NCBI GenBank assembly: GCA_021604725.1 | Contig: BQJN01000051.1 | Span: 1 to 33,051, forward strand | Length of the DNA stretch: 33,051 bases | Direction of reading: 5' to 3' | Origin: Lysobacteraceae bacterium | Lineage (GTDB): Bacteria; Pseudomonadota; Gammaproteobacteria; Xanthomonadales; BQJN01 | Shown here: positions 23,121-32,500 of the stretch, one piece after another | How the letters are laid out: the number at the start of each line of letters is the position of its first letter | Numbering within the stretch: the first letter of the stretch is position 1 | Notes under the pieces: generated by a model | Seen by the model: only the letters and a program-made list of their open reading frames with translations | The model's database searches: none | Told to the model about the DNA's origin: nothing | Made by a program: the position numbers and the translations under genes

Positions 23121-24755
23121 CTAGTCCCTGAGCAACCACCACAGGCCCAGCAGTGCGGATGCCGCCGATACCACTGGCACCGGCCCCAGCTGCAGCGGCT
23201 CGGCCTCCAGAGCGAACAGCAATACACCGGCCAGCGTCAGCACACCGCCGCGAATGCTGCGAACCACCGCCCTGGTTGTAGTTTTCGCCTGCTGCGTGCT
23301 CGGTGCACTGTGCTGGGCGCTGGATGATTCATTGGCGCGAGATAACCAGGCGTGAATCAGCCCCGGCAACTCGGGCGTTTTTTCCATCCACGCCGGCAGA
23401 TGCGCTCGCAGGTCTCGGGACAAACGGTCAAGGCCTTGTTGTTCGCTCAGAATCTTGCGCAAGATCGGCTGCGCTGTTGCCCAGATATCCAGTTGCGGGT
23501 ACAAATCGCGACCCAGACCCTCAATGTTGAGCAGGGTCTTTTGCAGCATGACAAGTTCCGGCTGCACGATCAGGTTGAAACGACGAGCCACACCAAACAG
23601 CTGGAACATCAACTCACCAAAGCTGATCTCCGACAGCGGCCGAGCGAACATCGGCTCACAAACGGCGCGTGCGGCATGAGCCAGGTCCTCAACTCGCGTT
23701 GTCGCCGGCACCCAGCCAGACTCGACATGCAACTGCGCGACGCGCAGATAATCCTGCTCAAACAAGGCAGTGAAGTTTTCCGCCAAATAGTGCAGATGCG
23801 ACATTGGCAAGCTACCAACTATGCCAAAATCCAACGCCACGAAGGTGGGATTGGCCGGATCGCTGGCATCCACCAGGATATTGCCCGGATGCATGTCGGC
23901 GTGGAAGAAGTTGTCGCGAAACACCTGTGTATAGAAGATGCGAACGCCACGTTCGGCCAGCACCTGAAGGTTGACTCCGGCCTCCTCCAGCGCCTTCCGG
24001 TTGCCGATCGGAATACCGCGCACAAACTCCATGACCAGACAGCTTTTATGCGTGTACGGCCAATAGATGTCGGGCACCTTGAGCTCAGGGTCATCGGCGA
24101 AGTTGCGCTTCAGCTGCGAGGCATTGGCCGCCTCGCGGGTCAGATCCAGCTCGTCGAAAATGGTCTTCTCGAACTCCTGCACCAACTCAACGGGACGCAC
24201 GTTTTCGCCGGCATGCCAATAGCGCTGGGTCATGCGTGCCAGCGCCAGCAAAAGATCAACGTCACGACGAATCATCGCCTCGACGCCGGGCCGCAATACC
24301 TTGACCGCAACCTCCCTGCCGTCGGCCAGCTCAGCTTGATGCACCTGCGCGATCGATGCAGAAGCCAGCGGTTCGATAGAAAACTGCTTGAACAGCTCAT
24401 CGACGGGCGCGCCCAGGGCCTGTTCGACCATTGATTGCGCAACCTCTCCCGGGAAGGCTTCGACCTGATCCTGCAATACCGCCAGTTCATCAGCGATATC
24501 GACCGGCAACAAATCTCGACGCGTCGACAGGATCTGGCCGAATTTGACGAAGATGGGGCCAAGCTCAACCAGGCAGCGTCGAATACGCACACCACGTGGC
24601 AAATCCTTGACCCGCCGCCGCCCCCAAGGCATCAACACGCGTATCAGCTTGATTGGCCTGAGCAATGCGGCGGAGTCAACCAGCTCATCCAGACGGTATC
24701 GGTACAGCGTCGCCACAATCGAAACCAGGCGTGAAAACTGCTTCGGTCGCATCAT
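23121..24755 (-). CDS. ubiB: UbiB, ABC1/ADCK-type atypical kinase for ubiquinone synthesis
   Basis: A 544-aa protein. FVKFGQILSTRRDLLP (69-84) holds the family KxGQ motif, followed by the A-rich nucleotide loop EPLASASIAQVHQAEL, VAVKVLRPG with the catalytic lysine, HADMHPGNILVD, and the DFG-like ALDFGIVGSLP. Two hydrophobic segments at the C-terminus (about 500-544) anchor it in the membrane. UbiB is an ATPase needed for ubiquinone production. Its ATG overlaps the ubiJ stop (ATGA). Confidence 0.96.
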   Translation of the reverse strand: MMRPKQFSRLVSIVATLYRYRLDELVDSAALLRPIKLIRVLMPWGRRRVKDLPRGVRIRRCLVELGPIFVKFGQILSTRRDLLPVDIADELAVLQDQVEAFPGEVAQSMVEQALGAPVDELFKQFSIEPLASASIAQVHQAELADGREVAVKVLRPGVEAMIRRDVDLLLALARMTQRYWHAGENVRPVELVQEFEKTIFDELDLTREAANASQLKRNFADDPELKVPDIYWPYTHKSCLVMEFVRGIPIGNRKALEEAGVNLQVLAERGVRIFYTQVFRDNFFHADMHPGNILVDASDPANPTFVALDFGIVGSLPMSHLHYLAENFTALFEQDYLRVAQLHVESGWVPATTRVEDLAHAARAVCEPMFARPLSEISFGELMFQLFGVARRFNLIVQPELVMLQKTLLNIEGLGRDLYPQLDIWATAQPILRKILSEQQGLDRLSRDLRAHLPAWMEKTPELPGLIHAWLSRANESSSAQHSAPSTQQAKTTTRAVVRSIRGGVLTLAGVLLFALEAEPLQLGPVPVVSAASALLGLWWLLRD

Positions 24756-25366
24756 GACCCGGACGCCAGACGATCAAGCCGAGCTTCCAGGCGATCGATG
24801 TCATCGCGCAAATCCTCGACCTCGTCGATAAATTCGTCCATCTCAACCTGGGTGATCAGCACCCTGACCTCTTCGCGCAAGTATTCCGACGCATTTTGTC
24901 CGAGCGTATTGGCGACACGCTTGGCCAGCGAAAAGCCGCCACGCAGTGCACGGCCCAATTGATGGCCCAATACATCGCCGAAGGTTGATGCCAAGGCTTC
25001 GTCCCAATCAGGATCCAACTGTTTGAACAGGCGATTGAGTTGCCGCGCGGTTTCGGCATCGCCTTCGATACGGACATTGCCGCCCGTTCGTGTTTCGCTG
25101 CCCGGCAAGGCCATGCCAAACAGCGCCAGCGGACTGCCGGTAATGGTGGTATCGGCAGTGTCTGCATGTTGGTCCAACACCACCACTCGACCGTCTTCGA
25201 CGCGCAACCAGACCACCCAGTCCGGCCCGGTCAGATTCACTTGCATCACGCGGCCATCCAGAGGCTTCAGTGCCTCCTCAGCGGCAGAATCCAGGGCCAG
25301 TACGCGATCCAGCCCGGCCGCCAGGGCGCGAGCCAGTGGTGTTGGCAATGCCTGTGCGCTACTCAT
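24752..25366 (-). CDS. ubiJ: UbiJ, SCP2-domain ubiquinone accessory factor
   Basis: A 204-aa protein with an SCP2-type lipid-binding domain (about 40-125, with DGRVMQVNLTGPDWVVWLRVEDG and ITGSPLALFGMALPG) and a C-terminal helical, coiled-coil tail (EVEDLRDDIDRLEARLDRLAS). UbiJ, with UbiK, organises the soluble Ubi complex and binds lipid intermediates. It is overlapped on both sides by ATGA junctions (ubiE before, ubiB after), the standard gammaproteobacterial order. Confidence 0.94.
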   Translation of the reverse strand: MSSAQALPTPLARALAAGLDRVLALDSAAEEALKPLDGRVMQVNLTGPDWVVWLRVEDGRVVVLDQHADTADTTITGSPLALFGMALPGSETRTGGNVRIEGDAETARQLNRLFKQLDPDWDEALASTFGDVLGHQLGRALRGGFSLAKRVANTLGQNASEYLREEVRVLITQVEMDEFIDEVEDLRDDIDRLEARLDRLASGS

Positions 25367-26130
25367 TGCAGTCGATACCCCGAATGGATGGCCACCAGCC
25401 CGCCACTGAGCAGCCGCACCTGTGTTTTCTCAAAACCGGCGTCCTCAAACATGGCCTTCAATGTGGCATGGTCCGGGTGCTTCCTGATTGATTCGGCGAG
25501 GTAACGGTAGCTGTCCTCATCTTTGGCAATCGCCTTTCCGAGCGCCGGCAACACCTTGAATGAATACAGGTCATAAAGCTGTTTCAGACCATCCTTGTCG
25601 ACCTGAGTAAACTCCAGCACCGATAGCTTGCCACCCAGTTTCAAAGTACCAAATATGCTGCGCAACGCAGCAGCCTGATCGGTGACGTTGCGCAGTCCAA
25701 ACGCCATGGTCACGATGTCGAAACTGTCATCGGCAAACGGCAAGGTTTGTGCGTCTACCTGCAGGTAATCAACGCCTCTGACCAAACCACGGTCAATCAG
25801 GCGGCGGCGACCCACTCGCAACATCTCAGCATTGATGTCACCAATCAGCACGCGGCCGTCAGCGCCAACCCGCTTCAACAACAAAGCTGCAATGTCACCC
25901 GTACCGCCCGCCAGGTCGAGCACATGGTGGCCGGGCCGCACGCCCAGGCTGGACACATAGTGGCGTTTCCACAAGCGATGTACGCCCATCGACATCAGGT
26001 CGTTCATCAGGTCGTATTGTTCAGCCACCGAACTGAACACCTTGCCGACCAGCTTTTTCTTTTCGCCCACCGCTACATCACGGTAGCCAAAGTGCGTGGT
26101 GGCCTCGCCGTTGTGCGTTTTATCACCCAT
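25363..26130 (-). CDS. ubiE: UbiE, ubiquinone/menaquinone C-methyltransferase
   Basis: A 255-aa methyltransferase. GKVFSSVAEQYDLMNDLMSMGVHRLWKR (29-56) is the UbiE/COQ5 signature and LDLAGGTGD (71-79) binds SAM; MAFGLRNVTD and the SYRYLAESIRKHPD tail also fit. It methylates the benzoquinol ring. The frame is open to 26280, but the extra residues are a translation of the egtB end; ATG 26130 (MGDKTH) gives the normal length. It overlaps egtB by 8 bp. Confidence 0.96.
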   Translation of the reverse strand: MGDKTHNGEATTHFGYRDVAVGEKKKLVGKVFSSVAEQYDLMNDLMSMGVHRLWKRHYVSSLGVRPGHHVLDLAGGTGDIAALLLKRVGADGRVLIGDINAEMLRVGRRRLIDRGLVRGVDYLQVDAQTLPFADDSFDIVTMAFGLRNVTDQAAALRSIFGTLKLGGKLSVLEFTQVDKDGLKQLYDLYSFKVLPALGKAIAKDEDSYRYLAESIRKHPDHATLKAMFEDAGFEKTQVRLLSGGLVAIHSGYRLQ

Positions 26131-27397
26131 GATCGCGCGCCAATTGCAGGCCGGTAAACGGCCATTGTTGATGGGGGTAGTAGAAATTTCGATAGGTCGT
26201 GCGCACATGCCCAGGCGGGCTGATACTGCAACCGCCGCGCAACACCATCTGATTGCACATGAATTTGCCGTTGTATTCACCGACCGCCCCGGCAGCCGGC
26301 TTGAAGCCCGGATAAGCCACGTACGGGCTCGCCGTCCACACCCATGCGTTGCACCACGGCGTGGTGTCTACCGGGTGGGCGGCAATGTCCTCACGAGTAT
26401 CGCTGCGCTCACCAGCCCACCGCTCCCACTCGCTCTCTGCCGGCAAGCGAGCACCGGCCCAGGTGGCGTAGGCATCCGCCTCGTAGTACGACAGGTGCAG
26501 TACCGGTCGGTTCGGGTCCAGCGCTTGACGTCCGTGCAATGTAAATTCTGTCCAGCCGTCACTATCCTTGCGCCAGTACAGAGGGTGGCCACGATCAACG
26601 ATGTCCTTTTGCGCCCAGCCATCAGCCAGCCACAACAAAGCCTGCTGATAGCCCCCGTCTTCGACAAAGGCCAGGTATTCGCCATTGGTGATCAAACGAT
26701 CAGCCATTTCAAAGGCATCGCTGCGAACCAAATGCGCCGGCCCCTCATTGTCAAAGGCAAATCCGCTGCCGACATGACCCATGGCTACCTCGGCATCAGC
26801 CTCGAATCTGCACCACTTGAGTGGCTCAACTTTCGTTGCGGTCGGCAAGCGCTGGGGCTGGTAAACCGGATCGAGTGGATTTTGCGACCAGCCGTGTTTC
26901 AAGTCCATCAACAGCAGTTCCTGATGCTGTTGTTCATGATTCAAACCCAGCTCTACCAACGGAGCCAGGGTGCTCAGTGCATCGTCGTCGGCCGCTTCCA
27001 ACAGCTGCACCATGGCCGCGTCAACGTGACGCCGCCACGCCATCACCTGCTCGACACTCGGTCGCGTCAACAGACCACGCTTCGGTCGCGGGTACTGCTC
27101 GCCAATGCCGTTGTAATAGGAGTTGAAGAGCACATCAAAATGCGGATTGAAGCCACTGTAGCCATCACGGTACGGCTTTAGGACAAAGGTCTCAAAAAAC
27201 CAGGTGACATGCGCCAGGTGCCATTTCGGCGGGCTGGCATCGGGCATGGACTGAAGACAATAGTCATCGTCGAGCAAGGGCTCGCACAATTGCTCGGATG
27301 CGGCGCGCACAGCACAGTATCGTTCCAGCAACTTGGCTGTCACGGACGGTGCGGGCGGGTTTTTCTCGACAGCCTGAGTGTGCATGAAGTGGGCCAT
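26123..27397 (-). CDS. egtB: EgtB-like iron-dependent sulfoxide synthase
   Basis: A 424-aa protein with an N-terminal DinB-like domain and a C-terminal FGE-sulfatase domain. The iron ligands are visible: a His in SPPKWHLAHVTWFFE (H60 or H63) and NHEQQHQE with H154 and H158. The C-terminal domain has ITNGEYLAFVEDGGY, RLPAESEWE, WVWTASPY, YNGKFMCNQMVLRGG and FYYPHQQWPFTGLQL. EgtB joins a sulfur donor to trimethylhistidine in ergothioneine synthesis. No EgtD is next to it; the divergent neighbour is a different methyltransferase. A start at 27385 is also possible. It leads the egtB-ubiE-ubiJ-ubiB run, overlapping ubiE by 8 bp. Selenoneine-type homologues cannot be excluded. Confidence 0.85.
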   Translation of the reverse strand: MAHFMHTQAVEKNPPAPSVTAKLLERYCAVRAASEQLCEPLLDDDYCLQSMPDASPPKWHLAHVTWFFETFVLKPYRDGYSGFNPHFDVLFNSYYNGIGEQYPRPKRGLLTRPSVEQVMAWRRHVDAAMVQLLEAADDDALSTLAPLVELGLNHEQQHQELLLMDLKHGWSQNPLDPVYQPQRLPTATKVEPLKWCRFEADAEVAMGHVGSGFAFDNEGPAHLVRSDAFEMADRLITNGEYLAFVEDGGYQQALLWLADGWAQKDIVDRGHPLYWRKDSDGWTEFTLHGRQALDPNRPVLHLSYYEADAYATWAGARLPAESEWERWAGERSDTREDIAAHPVDTTPWCNAWVWTASPYVAYPGFKPAAGAVGEYNGKFMCNQMVLRGGCSISPPGHVRTTYRNFYYPHQQWPFTGLQLARDHG

Positions 27398-27460
27398 TTG
27401 CTTGGGTCAGATCGGCGCAGCATTGTATCATTGCCGCCCCCTCGACATGCGGACCCGGTC

Positions 27461-28234
27461 ATGACAAATCAAACTCTCGCCGAACTGGAACAGCAAGTGC
27501 TCGCCCGCCCTTGGTTCTATGAGTTCAAGTTGCCGTCCGGTAAAACAACGCCAACCTACGGTGAGGGCCGCTTTAATGCTATTCATGACACGCGCCAGCG
27601 CATGATCGACGACGCACTGACCCATCGCATGAACGGCGAGGTCGACGGCAAGACGGTCATTGATCTGGCCTGTAACCAGGGCTACTTCTCCGCACAGATG
27701 GCCGCGCGAGGTGCCGCCAGCATCCATGGCATCGATGCCCGTCAGGAGCACATCGATGACGCCTTGCTGATTCATCGGGCGATGGGCTATAACAACTTCT
27801 CGGCCGAAGTCTGCGACATCGAGGACGTATCAAAAGAGCGCTTCGGACAATTCGACATCGTGCTCATGCTCGGTCTGATCTATCACCTCGAAAACCCGGT
27901 CGGTGCCATCCGCCGCGCCCACGCACTGACTCGCGATGTTTGTTTCATCGAGACCCAGGTCGTGCCCGGCATGAACGGCTACGTCGATTGGGGCAGCCAT
28001 GATTTCGTAAGACCGCTGATGGGCTCGTTCGGCATTCTCGATGAAACCGATGAAGTGCATGCCACCGAGGCCAGCACCCTGGGTATTTGTCTTGCCCCCA
28101 ACATCGAAGGGCTAATGTGGATCATGAAAGCAGTCGGCTTCGATCGAGTTGAACTGCTGCACCCACGTCCCGGCGACTACGAACAGCACTTGTACCGCAA
28201 ACGCGTAATGGTGGCCGGGTACGTGGATGAGTAA
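27461..28234 (+). CDS. Class I SAM-dependent methyltransferase, substrate unknown
   Basis: A 257-aa protein with SAM motif I VIDLACNQGYFSAQMAARGA (about 66-85), an acidic loop GIDARQEHID, and IVLMLGLIYHLENP, similar in layout to CmoB/DUF1698-type enzymes. The N-terminal YEFKLPSGKTTPTY also recurs in such proteins. It does not look like EgtD. The frame is open from 27209, inside egtB, but ATG 27461 gives a sensible start 63 bp from the divergent egtB start. The shared promoter region is the only hint of a link to ergothioneine. It is followed by the second repeat block. Confidence 0.8.
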   Translation: MTNQTLAELEQQVLARPWFYEFKLPSGKTTPTYGEGRFNAIHDTRQRMIDDALTHRMNGEVDGKTVIDLACNQGYFSAQMAARGAASIHGIDARQEHIDDALLIHRAMGYNNFSAEVCDIEDVSKERFGQFDIVLMLGLIYHLENPVGAIRRAHALTRDVCFIETQVVPGMNGYVDWGSHDFVRPLMGSFGILDETDEVHATEASTLGICLAPNIEGLMWIMKAVGFDRVELLHPRPGDYEQHLYRKRVMVAGYVDE

Positions 28235-28306
28235 GGAGGTTCGCTTCGGTTCTTTTTCTTCGAGAAAACTGCCCACCACTACGCGTCATCGCCGCCCCAA
28301 AATTGG

Positions 28307-28773
28307 CGTCATCCCGGGCCTGGACCCGGGATCCAGAAGCGCGTCGCGCCCAAGAACAAGTTGCACAATGAGTAAAGCAGAGCAATGAGGTCGCATCCGC
28401 GACTTCAAATTGCAAAAAACGATAGAACCACAGAGACCAGGGAGATCATGGAGGCAGCCGGGCGGCTGCTATTTTCATGGCAAATTGATCAAAAAAGATA
28501 GGGTCAGCAAGCCTCAGCGTCTTGCGTCTTTGCGCGGCCCGTTATTCTTCATCACATCCGACACGTCATCCCGGGCCTGGACCCGGGACCCAGAAGCGCG
28601 CAGCGCCCAAGAACAATTTGCACAATGAGTAAAGGAGAGCAATGAGGTCACATCCGCGACTTCAAATTGCAAAAAACGATAGAACCACAGAGACCAGGGA
28701 GATCATGGAGGCAGCCGGGCGGCTGCTATTTTCATGGGCAATTAGTCAAAAAAGATAGATTCAGCAAGCCTCA
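28307..28773. repeat. 257-bp-period direct duplication with GGGCCTGGACCC palindromes
   Basis: Copy 1 is 28307-28516 and copy 2 is 28564-28773, each 210 bp and nearly identical. Each starts CGTCATCCCGGGCCTGGACC (palindromes at 28311-28332 and 28568-28588), followed by CAGAAGCGCG, AGCAATGAGGTC, AACCACAGAGACCAGGGAG and a GCAGCC/GGCTGC hairpin. It ends at CAGCAAGCCTCA. Confidence 0.85.
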
Positions 28774-28909
28774 TGAATTCTGTCGTTCACTCTTCCGAAA
28801 CGCGTGCTACCCCGCGTCCTCATTTCCTTACCTGAAGTCGCAGCGCGACCTCTGCGCCCTCATTGTCTCGGCGGTTACCCTTCTTCAATCGCGCAGCGCG
28901 CGCCCATGG

Positions 28910-28930
28910 ATTCCGGGTCAAGCCCGGAAT
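28910..28930 (+). repeat. Palindromic interspersed repeat, plus orientation
   Basis: ATTCCGGG-TCAAG-CCCGGAAT followed by GAC, identical in its core to the copies at 19421-19441 and 19655-19675. Confidence 0.85.
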
Positions 28931-29070
28931 GACGAACGGACGCGCGAAAATTCAGCACCTTCCTTCCACATTCTCATTCCTGCCAAAAGCGCTGCATAGC
29001 AGTGCCTCTGTGCCCTCTTTGTCTCGGCGGCTTTTCCTAAGGCACGCGTGTAGCGTGTACCCTTTGCGTT

Positions 29071-29370
29071 CTTCGCGCCTTCGCGAGCCAATCTCTTCCT
29101 TTCCAAAGCCGCAGCGCGGCCTCATGCCCCTCATTCTCTCATTGTGCCTATTCTTCCTCGAACAGCGCGCAACGCGCGCCCCCTCAGCGTCCCGTGTGCC
29201 CTTTGCGTCTTTGCGTCTTTGCGCGATTAATTATTCCTTCTTGGCGAACTTCGCGCCTTCGCGAGCCAATCTCTTTCCTTTCCAAAGCCGCAGCGCGGCC
29301 TCATGCCCCTCATTCTCTCATTGAGCCTATTCTCCCTCGAACAGCGCGCAGTGCGCGCCCCCTCAGCGTC
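29071..29370. repeat. About 178-bp-period direct duplication
   Basis: The segment from CTTCGCGCCTTCGCGAGCCA through CCAAAGCCGCAGCGCGGCCT, CATGCCCCTCATTCTCTCAT and CGAACAGCGCGCA to CCCCCTCAGCGTC occurs from 29071 and again from 29249, with few changes. Confidence 0.8.
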
Positions 29371-29461
29371 TTTGCGCGATCGATTAGTTCTTCTTGGCGA
29401 ACTTCGCGACTTCGCGAGAAACCCCTCATCCCCAACGCAAGCGGTTCATAAATACAGCCCC

Positions 29462-29492
29462 TTGGCCAAGCCCGGCATCGCCCTGTTACTAT
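29462..29492 (+). promoter_or_regulatory. Candidate promoter for the Asp-box protein
   Basis: An extended -10 (TGTTACTAT, with TACTAT at 29487-29492) follows TTGGCC (29462-29467) at 19 bp. The predicted start of transcription is near 29499, about 34 bases before the ATG. Confidence 0.35.
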
Positions 29493-29523
29493 CCCGTAGC
29501 TGAACTTCAAGGATCAATACGGG
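29493..29523. promoter_or_regulatory. Inverted repeat CCCGTA-N19-TACGGG before the Asp-box gene
   Basis: Six-base perfect arms flank 19 bases; the right arm overlaps the GGGAG ribosome binding site (29521-29525). It could be an operator, or a hairpin covering the ribosome site if transcription begins upstream of the left arm. The arms are short, so chance is possible. Confidence 0.3.
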
Positions 29524-29532
29524 AGCCCACTG

Positions 29533-32500
29533 ATGACGGTTCGTTCAATTGCAGCGCTGCTGGCGCTGATTGTTAGCTTTACAACACTGGCCGCCGACCA
29601 TCCGCTATCAGGCATTGGTCTGCGCAATATCGGCCCGGCATTGGCCTCTGGCCGCATTGCCGATTTCGCCATCCATCCTGACAAACCGCAAATCATGTAC
29701 GTGGCAACCGCCAGCGGCGGGGTATGGAAAACCACAGACCGTGGCATCGGCTGGACTCCGATATTTGACGGCGAGAACTCGTTTGCCACCGGTTATGTTG
29801 CGATTGACCCACACGACACCAACACCGTTTGGGTCGGCACCGGCGAGAACAACGCGCAACGCAGCGTCGCCTATGGTGATGGCGTCTACAAATCCACCGA
29901 TGGCGGCAAGAGCTGGACCAACATGGGTCTTAAGGACTCCGGACACATCTCGATGATTCGCTTTCACCCCACCGAACGCAATGTCGTTTGGGTGGCCGCG
30001 CAAGGGCCGCTATGGAACAGCGGTGGCGACCGTGGTCTTTACAAGAGCACCGACGGCGGCGAAACCTGGGAAACAATCCTTACCATCGATGAAGACACCG
30101 GCATCAACGAATTCGTGGTCGACCCGGCCAACCCCGACACCATTGTCGCCTCCAGCTGGCAACGACGACGCCACGTCTGGACCCTGATCAGCGGCGGCCC
30201 CGGCGGCGGCATTCACAAAACTACCGATGGCGGCAAAACCTGGCGCAAGCTCAGCAGCGGCCTTCCTGGCGGTGACGTTGGTCGCATTGGCCTGGCCAGC
30301 GCTCCATCAGCCCCGCACATCATTTACGCCATTGTCGAAGCCGACTCCAGCAACCGCGGCACGTATCGCACCACCGATTTTGGCGAAAGCTGGGAAAAGC
30401 GCTCTTCATACGTCGCCTCCAGCCCGCAGTACTACAACGAACTGATCGTTGACCCACACAACCCAGATCGCGTCTACAGCATGAGCACTTTCGCTGCCGT
30501 CTCTGAAGATGGTGGCCAAAGCTTCAACAACCTGTCGATACGCAATCGTCATGTCGACGACCATGCGCTGTGGATTGACCCTGCCAACACCGATCATCTA
30601 ATCATCGGTGGCGATGGCGGCATCTACGAGTCCTGGGATCAAGGCCAGAGTTGGCGTCACTTCGACAACCTGCCGATCGTGCAGTTTTATCGCGGCACGC
30701 CTGACAACGACCTGCCGTTCTACAACGTCTGTGCTGGAACACAGGACAACCACACGCCATGCGGTCCGTCGCAAAACCGTTACACCGACGGCATCACCAA
30801 CGCCGACTGGTGGATCGCCCAATTTGGTGATGGCTTCAAGCCACAGTTCGATCCAAACGATCCCACCATCGTCTATGCTCAGTACCAGTACGGTGGCCTG
30901 GTCCGCTTTGACCGTGATACCGGTGAGCGCCTCTACATCGTGCCGCATGCTGGGGCTGACGAAAATGCCGACCGTTGGAACTGGAACTCACCGCTGATCG
31001 TCTCGCCGCATAGCCCAACCCGTCTGTACTACGGCAGCCAGCGTTTGTGGCGCTCCGATGATCGAGGCAACAGCTGGCAAACGGTTAGCGACGACTTGTC
31101 CCGGCAGCTGGATCGCAACCAGCTGGAAGTGATGGGTCGCGTCTGGGGCGTCGACACCATCGCCAAGAACGCCTCAACCTCCATGTATGGCAGCCTGATT
31201 GCTTTGGCCGAAAGCCCGCTGGTCGAGGGTCTGTTGTACGTCGGCACCGATGACGGCCTGATTCGGGTCTCTGAAAACGGCGGCGACAGCTGGAGTCGCG
31301 TCGACAAATTCCGCGGCGTGCCGGAGCGCTCGCTGGTCGAGGACATCATTGCCTCGGAGCACGATCCAGATGTCGCCTATGCCGTGTTCGACAATCACAA
31401 GCAAGGCGATTACAAGCCCTACGTCTACATGACCTCAGACCGCGGCCGCAGCTGGACCAACATCACCGGCGACCTGCCAGAGCGCGGCACTGCCCACACC
31501 CTGGCTCAGGATCATGTCGACCCCAACCTGCTGTTTGTCGGCACTGAGTTTGGCGTGTTCTTTTCCGTTAATGGCGGACAGAACTGGACCGAGTTCAGTG
31601 GCCTGCCGACCATTGCCGTACGCGACCTGGAAATCCAGCGCCGTGAAGGCGACCTGGTGGTGGTTACCTTTGGTCGAGGTGTCTACATCGTCGATGACTA
31701 CAGCCCACTTCGCACCTCGGTCGATGACCTGAACGACAACGAAGCGACCGTGTTCGAGGTCAAAGACACCTGGCTGTTCGTGCCAGACGATCGCCGTGGC
31801 TGGGGCCCGAAAGGCGACTATGGTGACGACCGCTATTCGGCGGCCAACCCAGCATTCGGCGCCACCGTGTCCTACTACCTGCGTGACGGCTTTCAATCAC
31901 TGGCTGATCAACGCAGAGAAGCGGAAAAGGAAAAGGCAGAAAAAGGCGAAGACACCCCGTACCCGTCCTGGGACGCATTGCGCGCCGAAGACACCGAACT
32001 GGCCCCCAGTGTTTGGCTGGAAGTCACCGACAGCGAAGGCAATGTCGTTCGTCGAGTCGAAGGCAACACCGGCAAGGGCTTTCATCGCACTGCCTGGGAT
32101 CTTCGTTACCCGGCACCAGACCCTGTCGATTTAAGCCCACCGCCAGCGAGCCCGGCACCGTGGCAAAGCCCGTCAGTTGGTCCGATGGTGGTCCCGGGTG
32201 AATACCGCGTGCAACTAATGGCGCGTGTGCGTGATGAAGTCAAAACCCTCGGTGAACCGCAGATGTTCCTGGTCAAACCGATGTTCGATGGCGACATGAT
32301 GGCCAAAGACCGTCGCGCCTTGCTGGCCTTCCAGAACGAAACGGCTCGTCTGTACCGTGCTGTCACCTCAGCCGACAGCAAGCTCAGCGAAATAGATGAC
32401 CGCATCGCTCATCTGCGCGCAGCCATCACCGACACGCCATCGGCAACCGCTGATCATGCGCGAACCCTGCGTGGCATCGAGTTGCAAGCGGGCGAAATCC

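Larger units (their letters stand above)
28235..29461. repeat. Second gene-free repeat block
   Basis: About 1.2 kb without a credible gene. It contains a 257-bp-period direct duplication (28307 and 28564) with minus-oriented palindromes, a plus-oriented palindrome (28910-28930), reverse-oriented CGCGAAG/CCGCCGAGA module pieces (about 29020-29100), and a 178-bp-period duplication (about 29071 and 29249). The arrangement mirrors the block at 18.9-20.0 kb, with the module on the opposite strand. Confidence 0.8.

Noticed and set aside
23352..24434. 360-aa plus-strand frame
   Set aside because: It lies opposite ubiB, which is certain from its motifs; the frame is an antisense shadow.
26096..27181. 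361-aa plus-strand frame
   Set aside because: Antisense to egtB and the ubiE start; no domain or signal and no ribosome site.
28863..29324. 153-aa and neighbouring frames
   Set aside because: Translations of interspersed repeats, seen in several frames with the same repeated phrases; no real coding signal.
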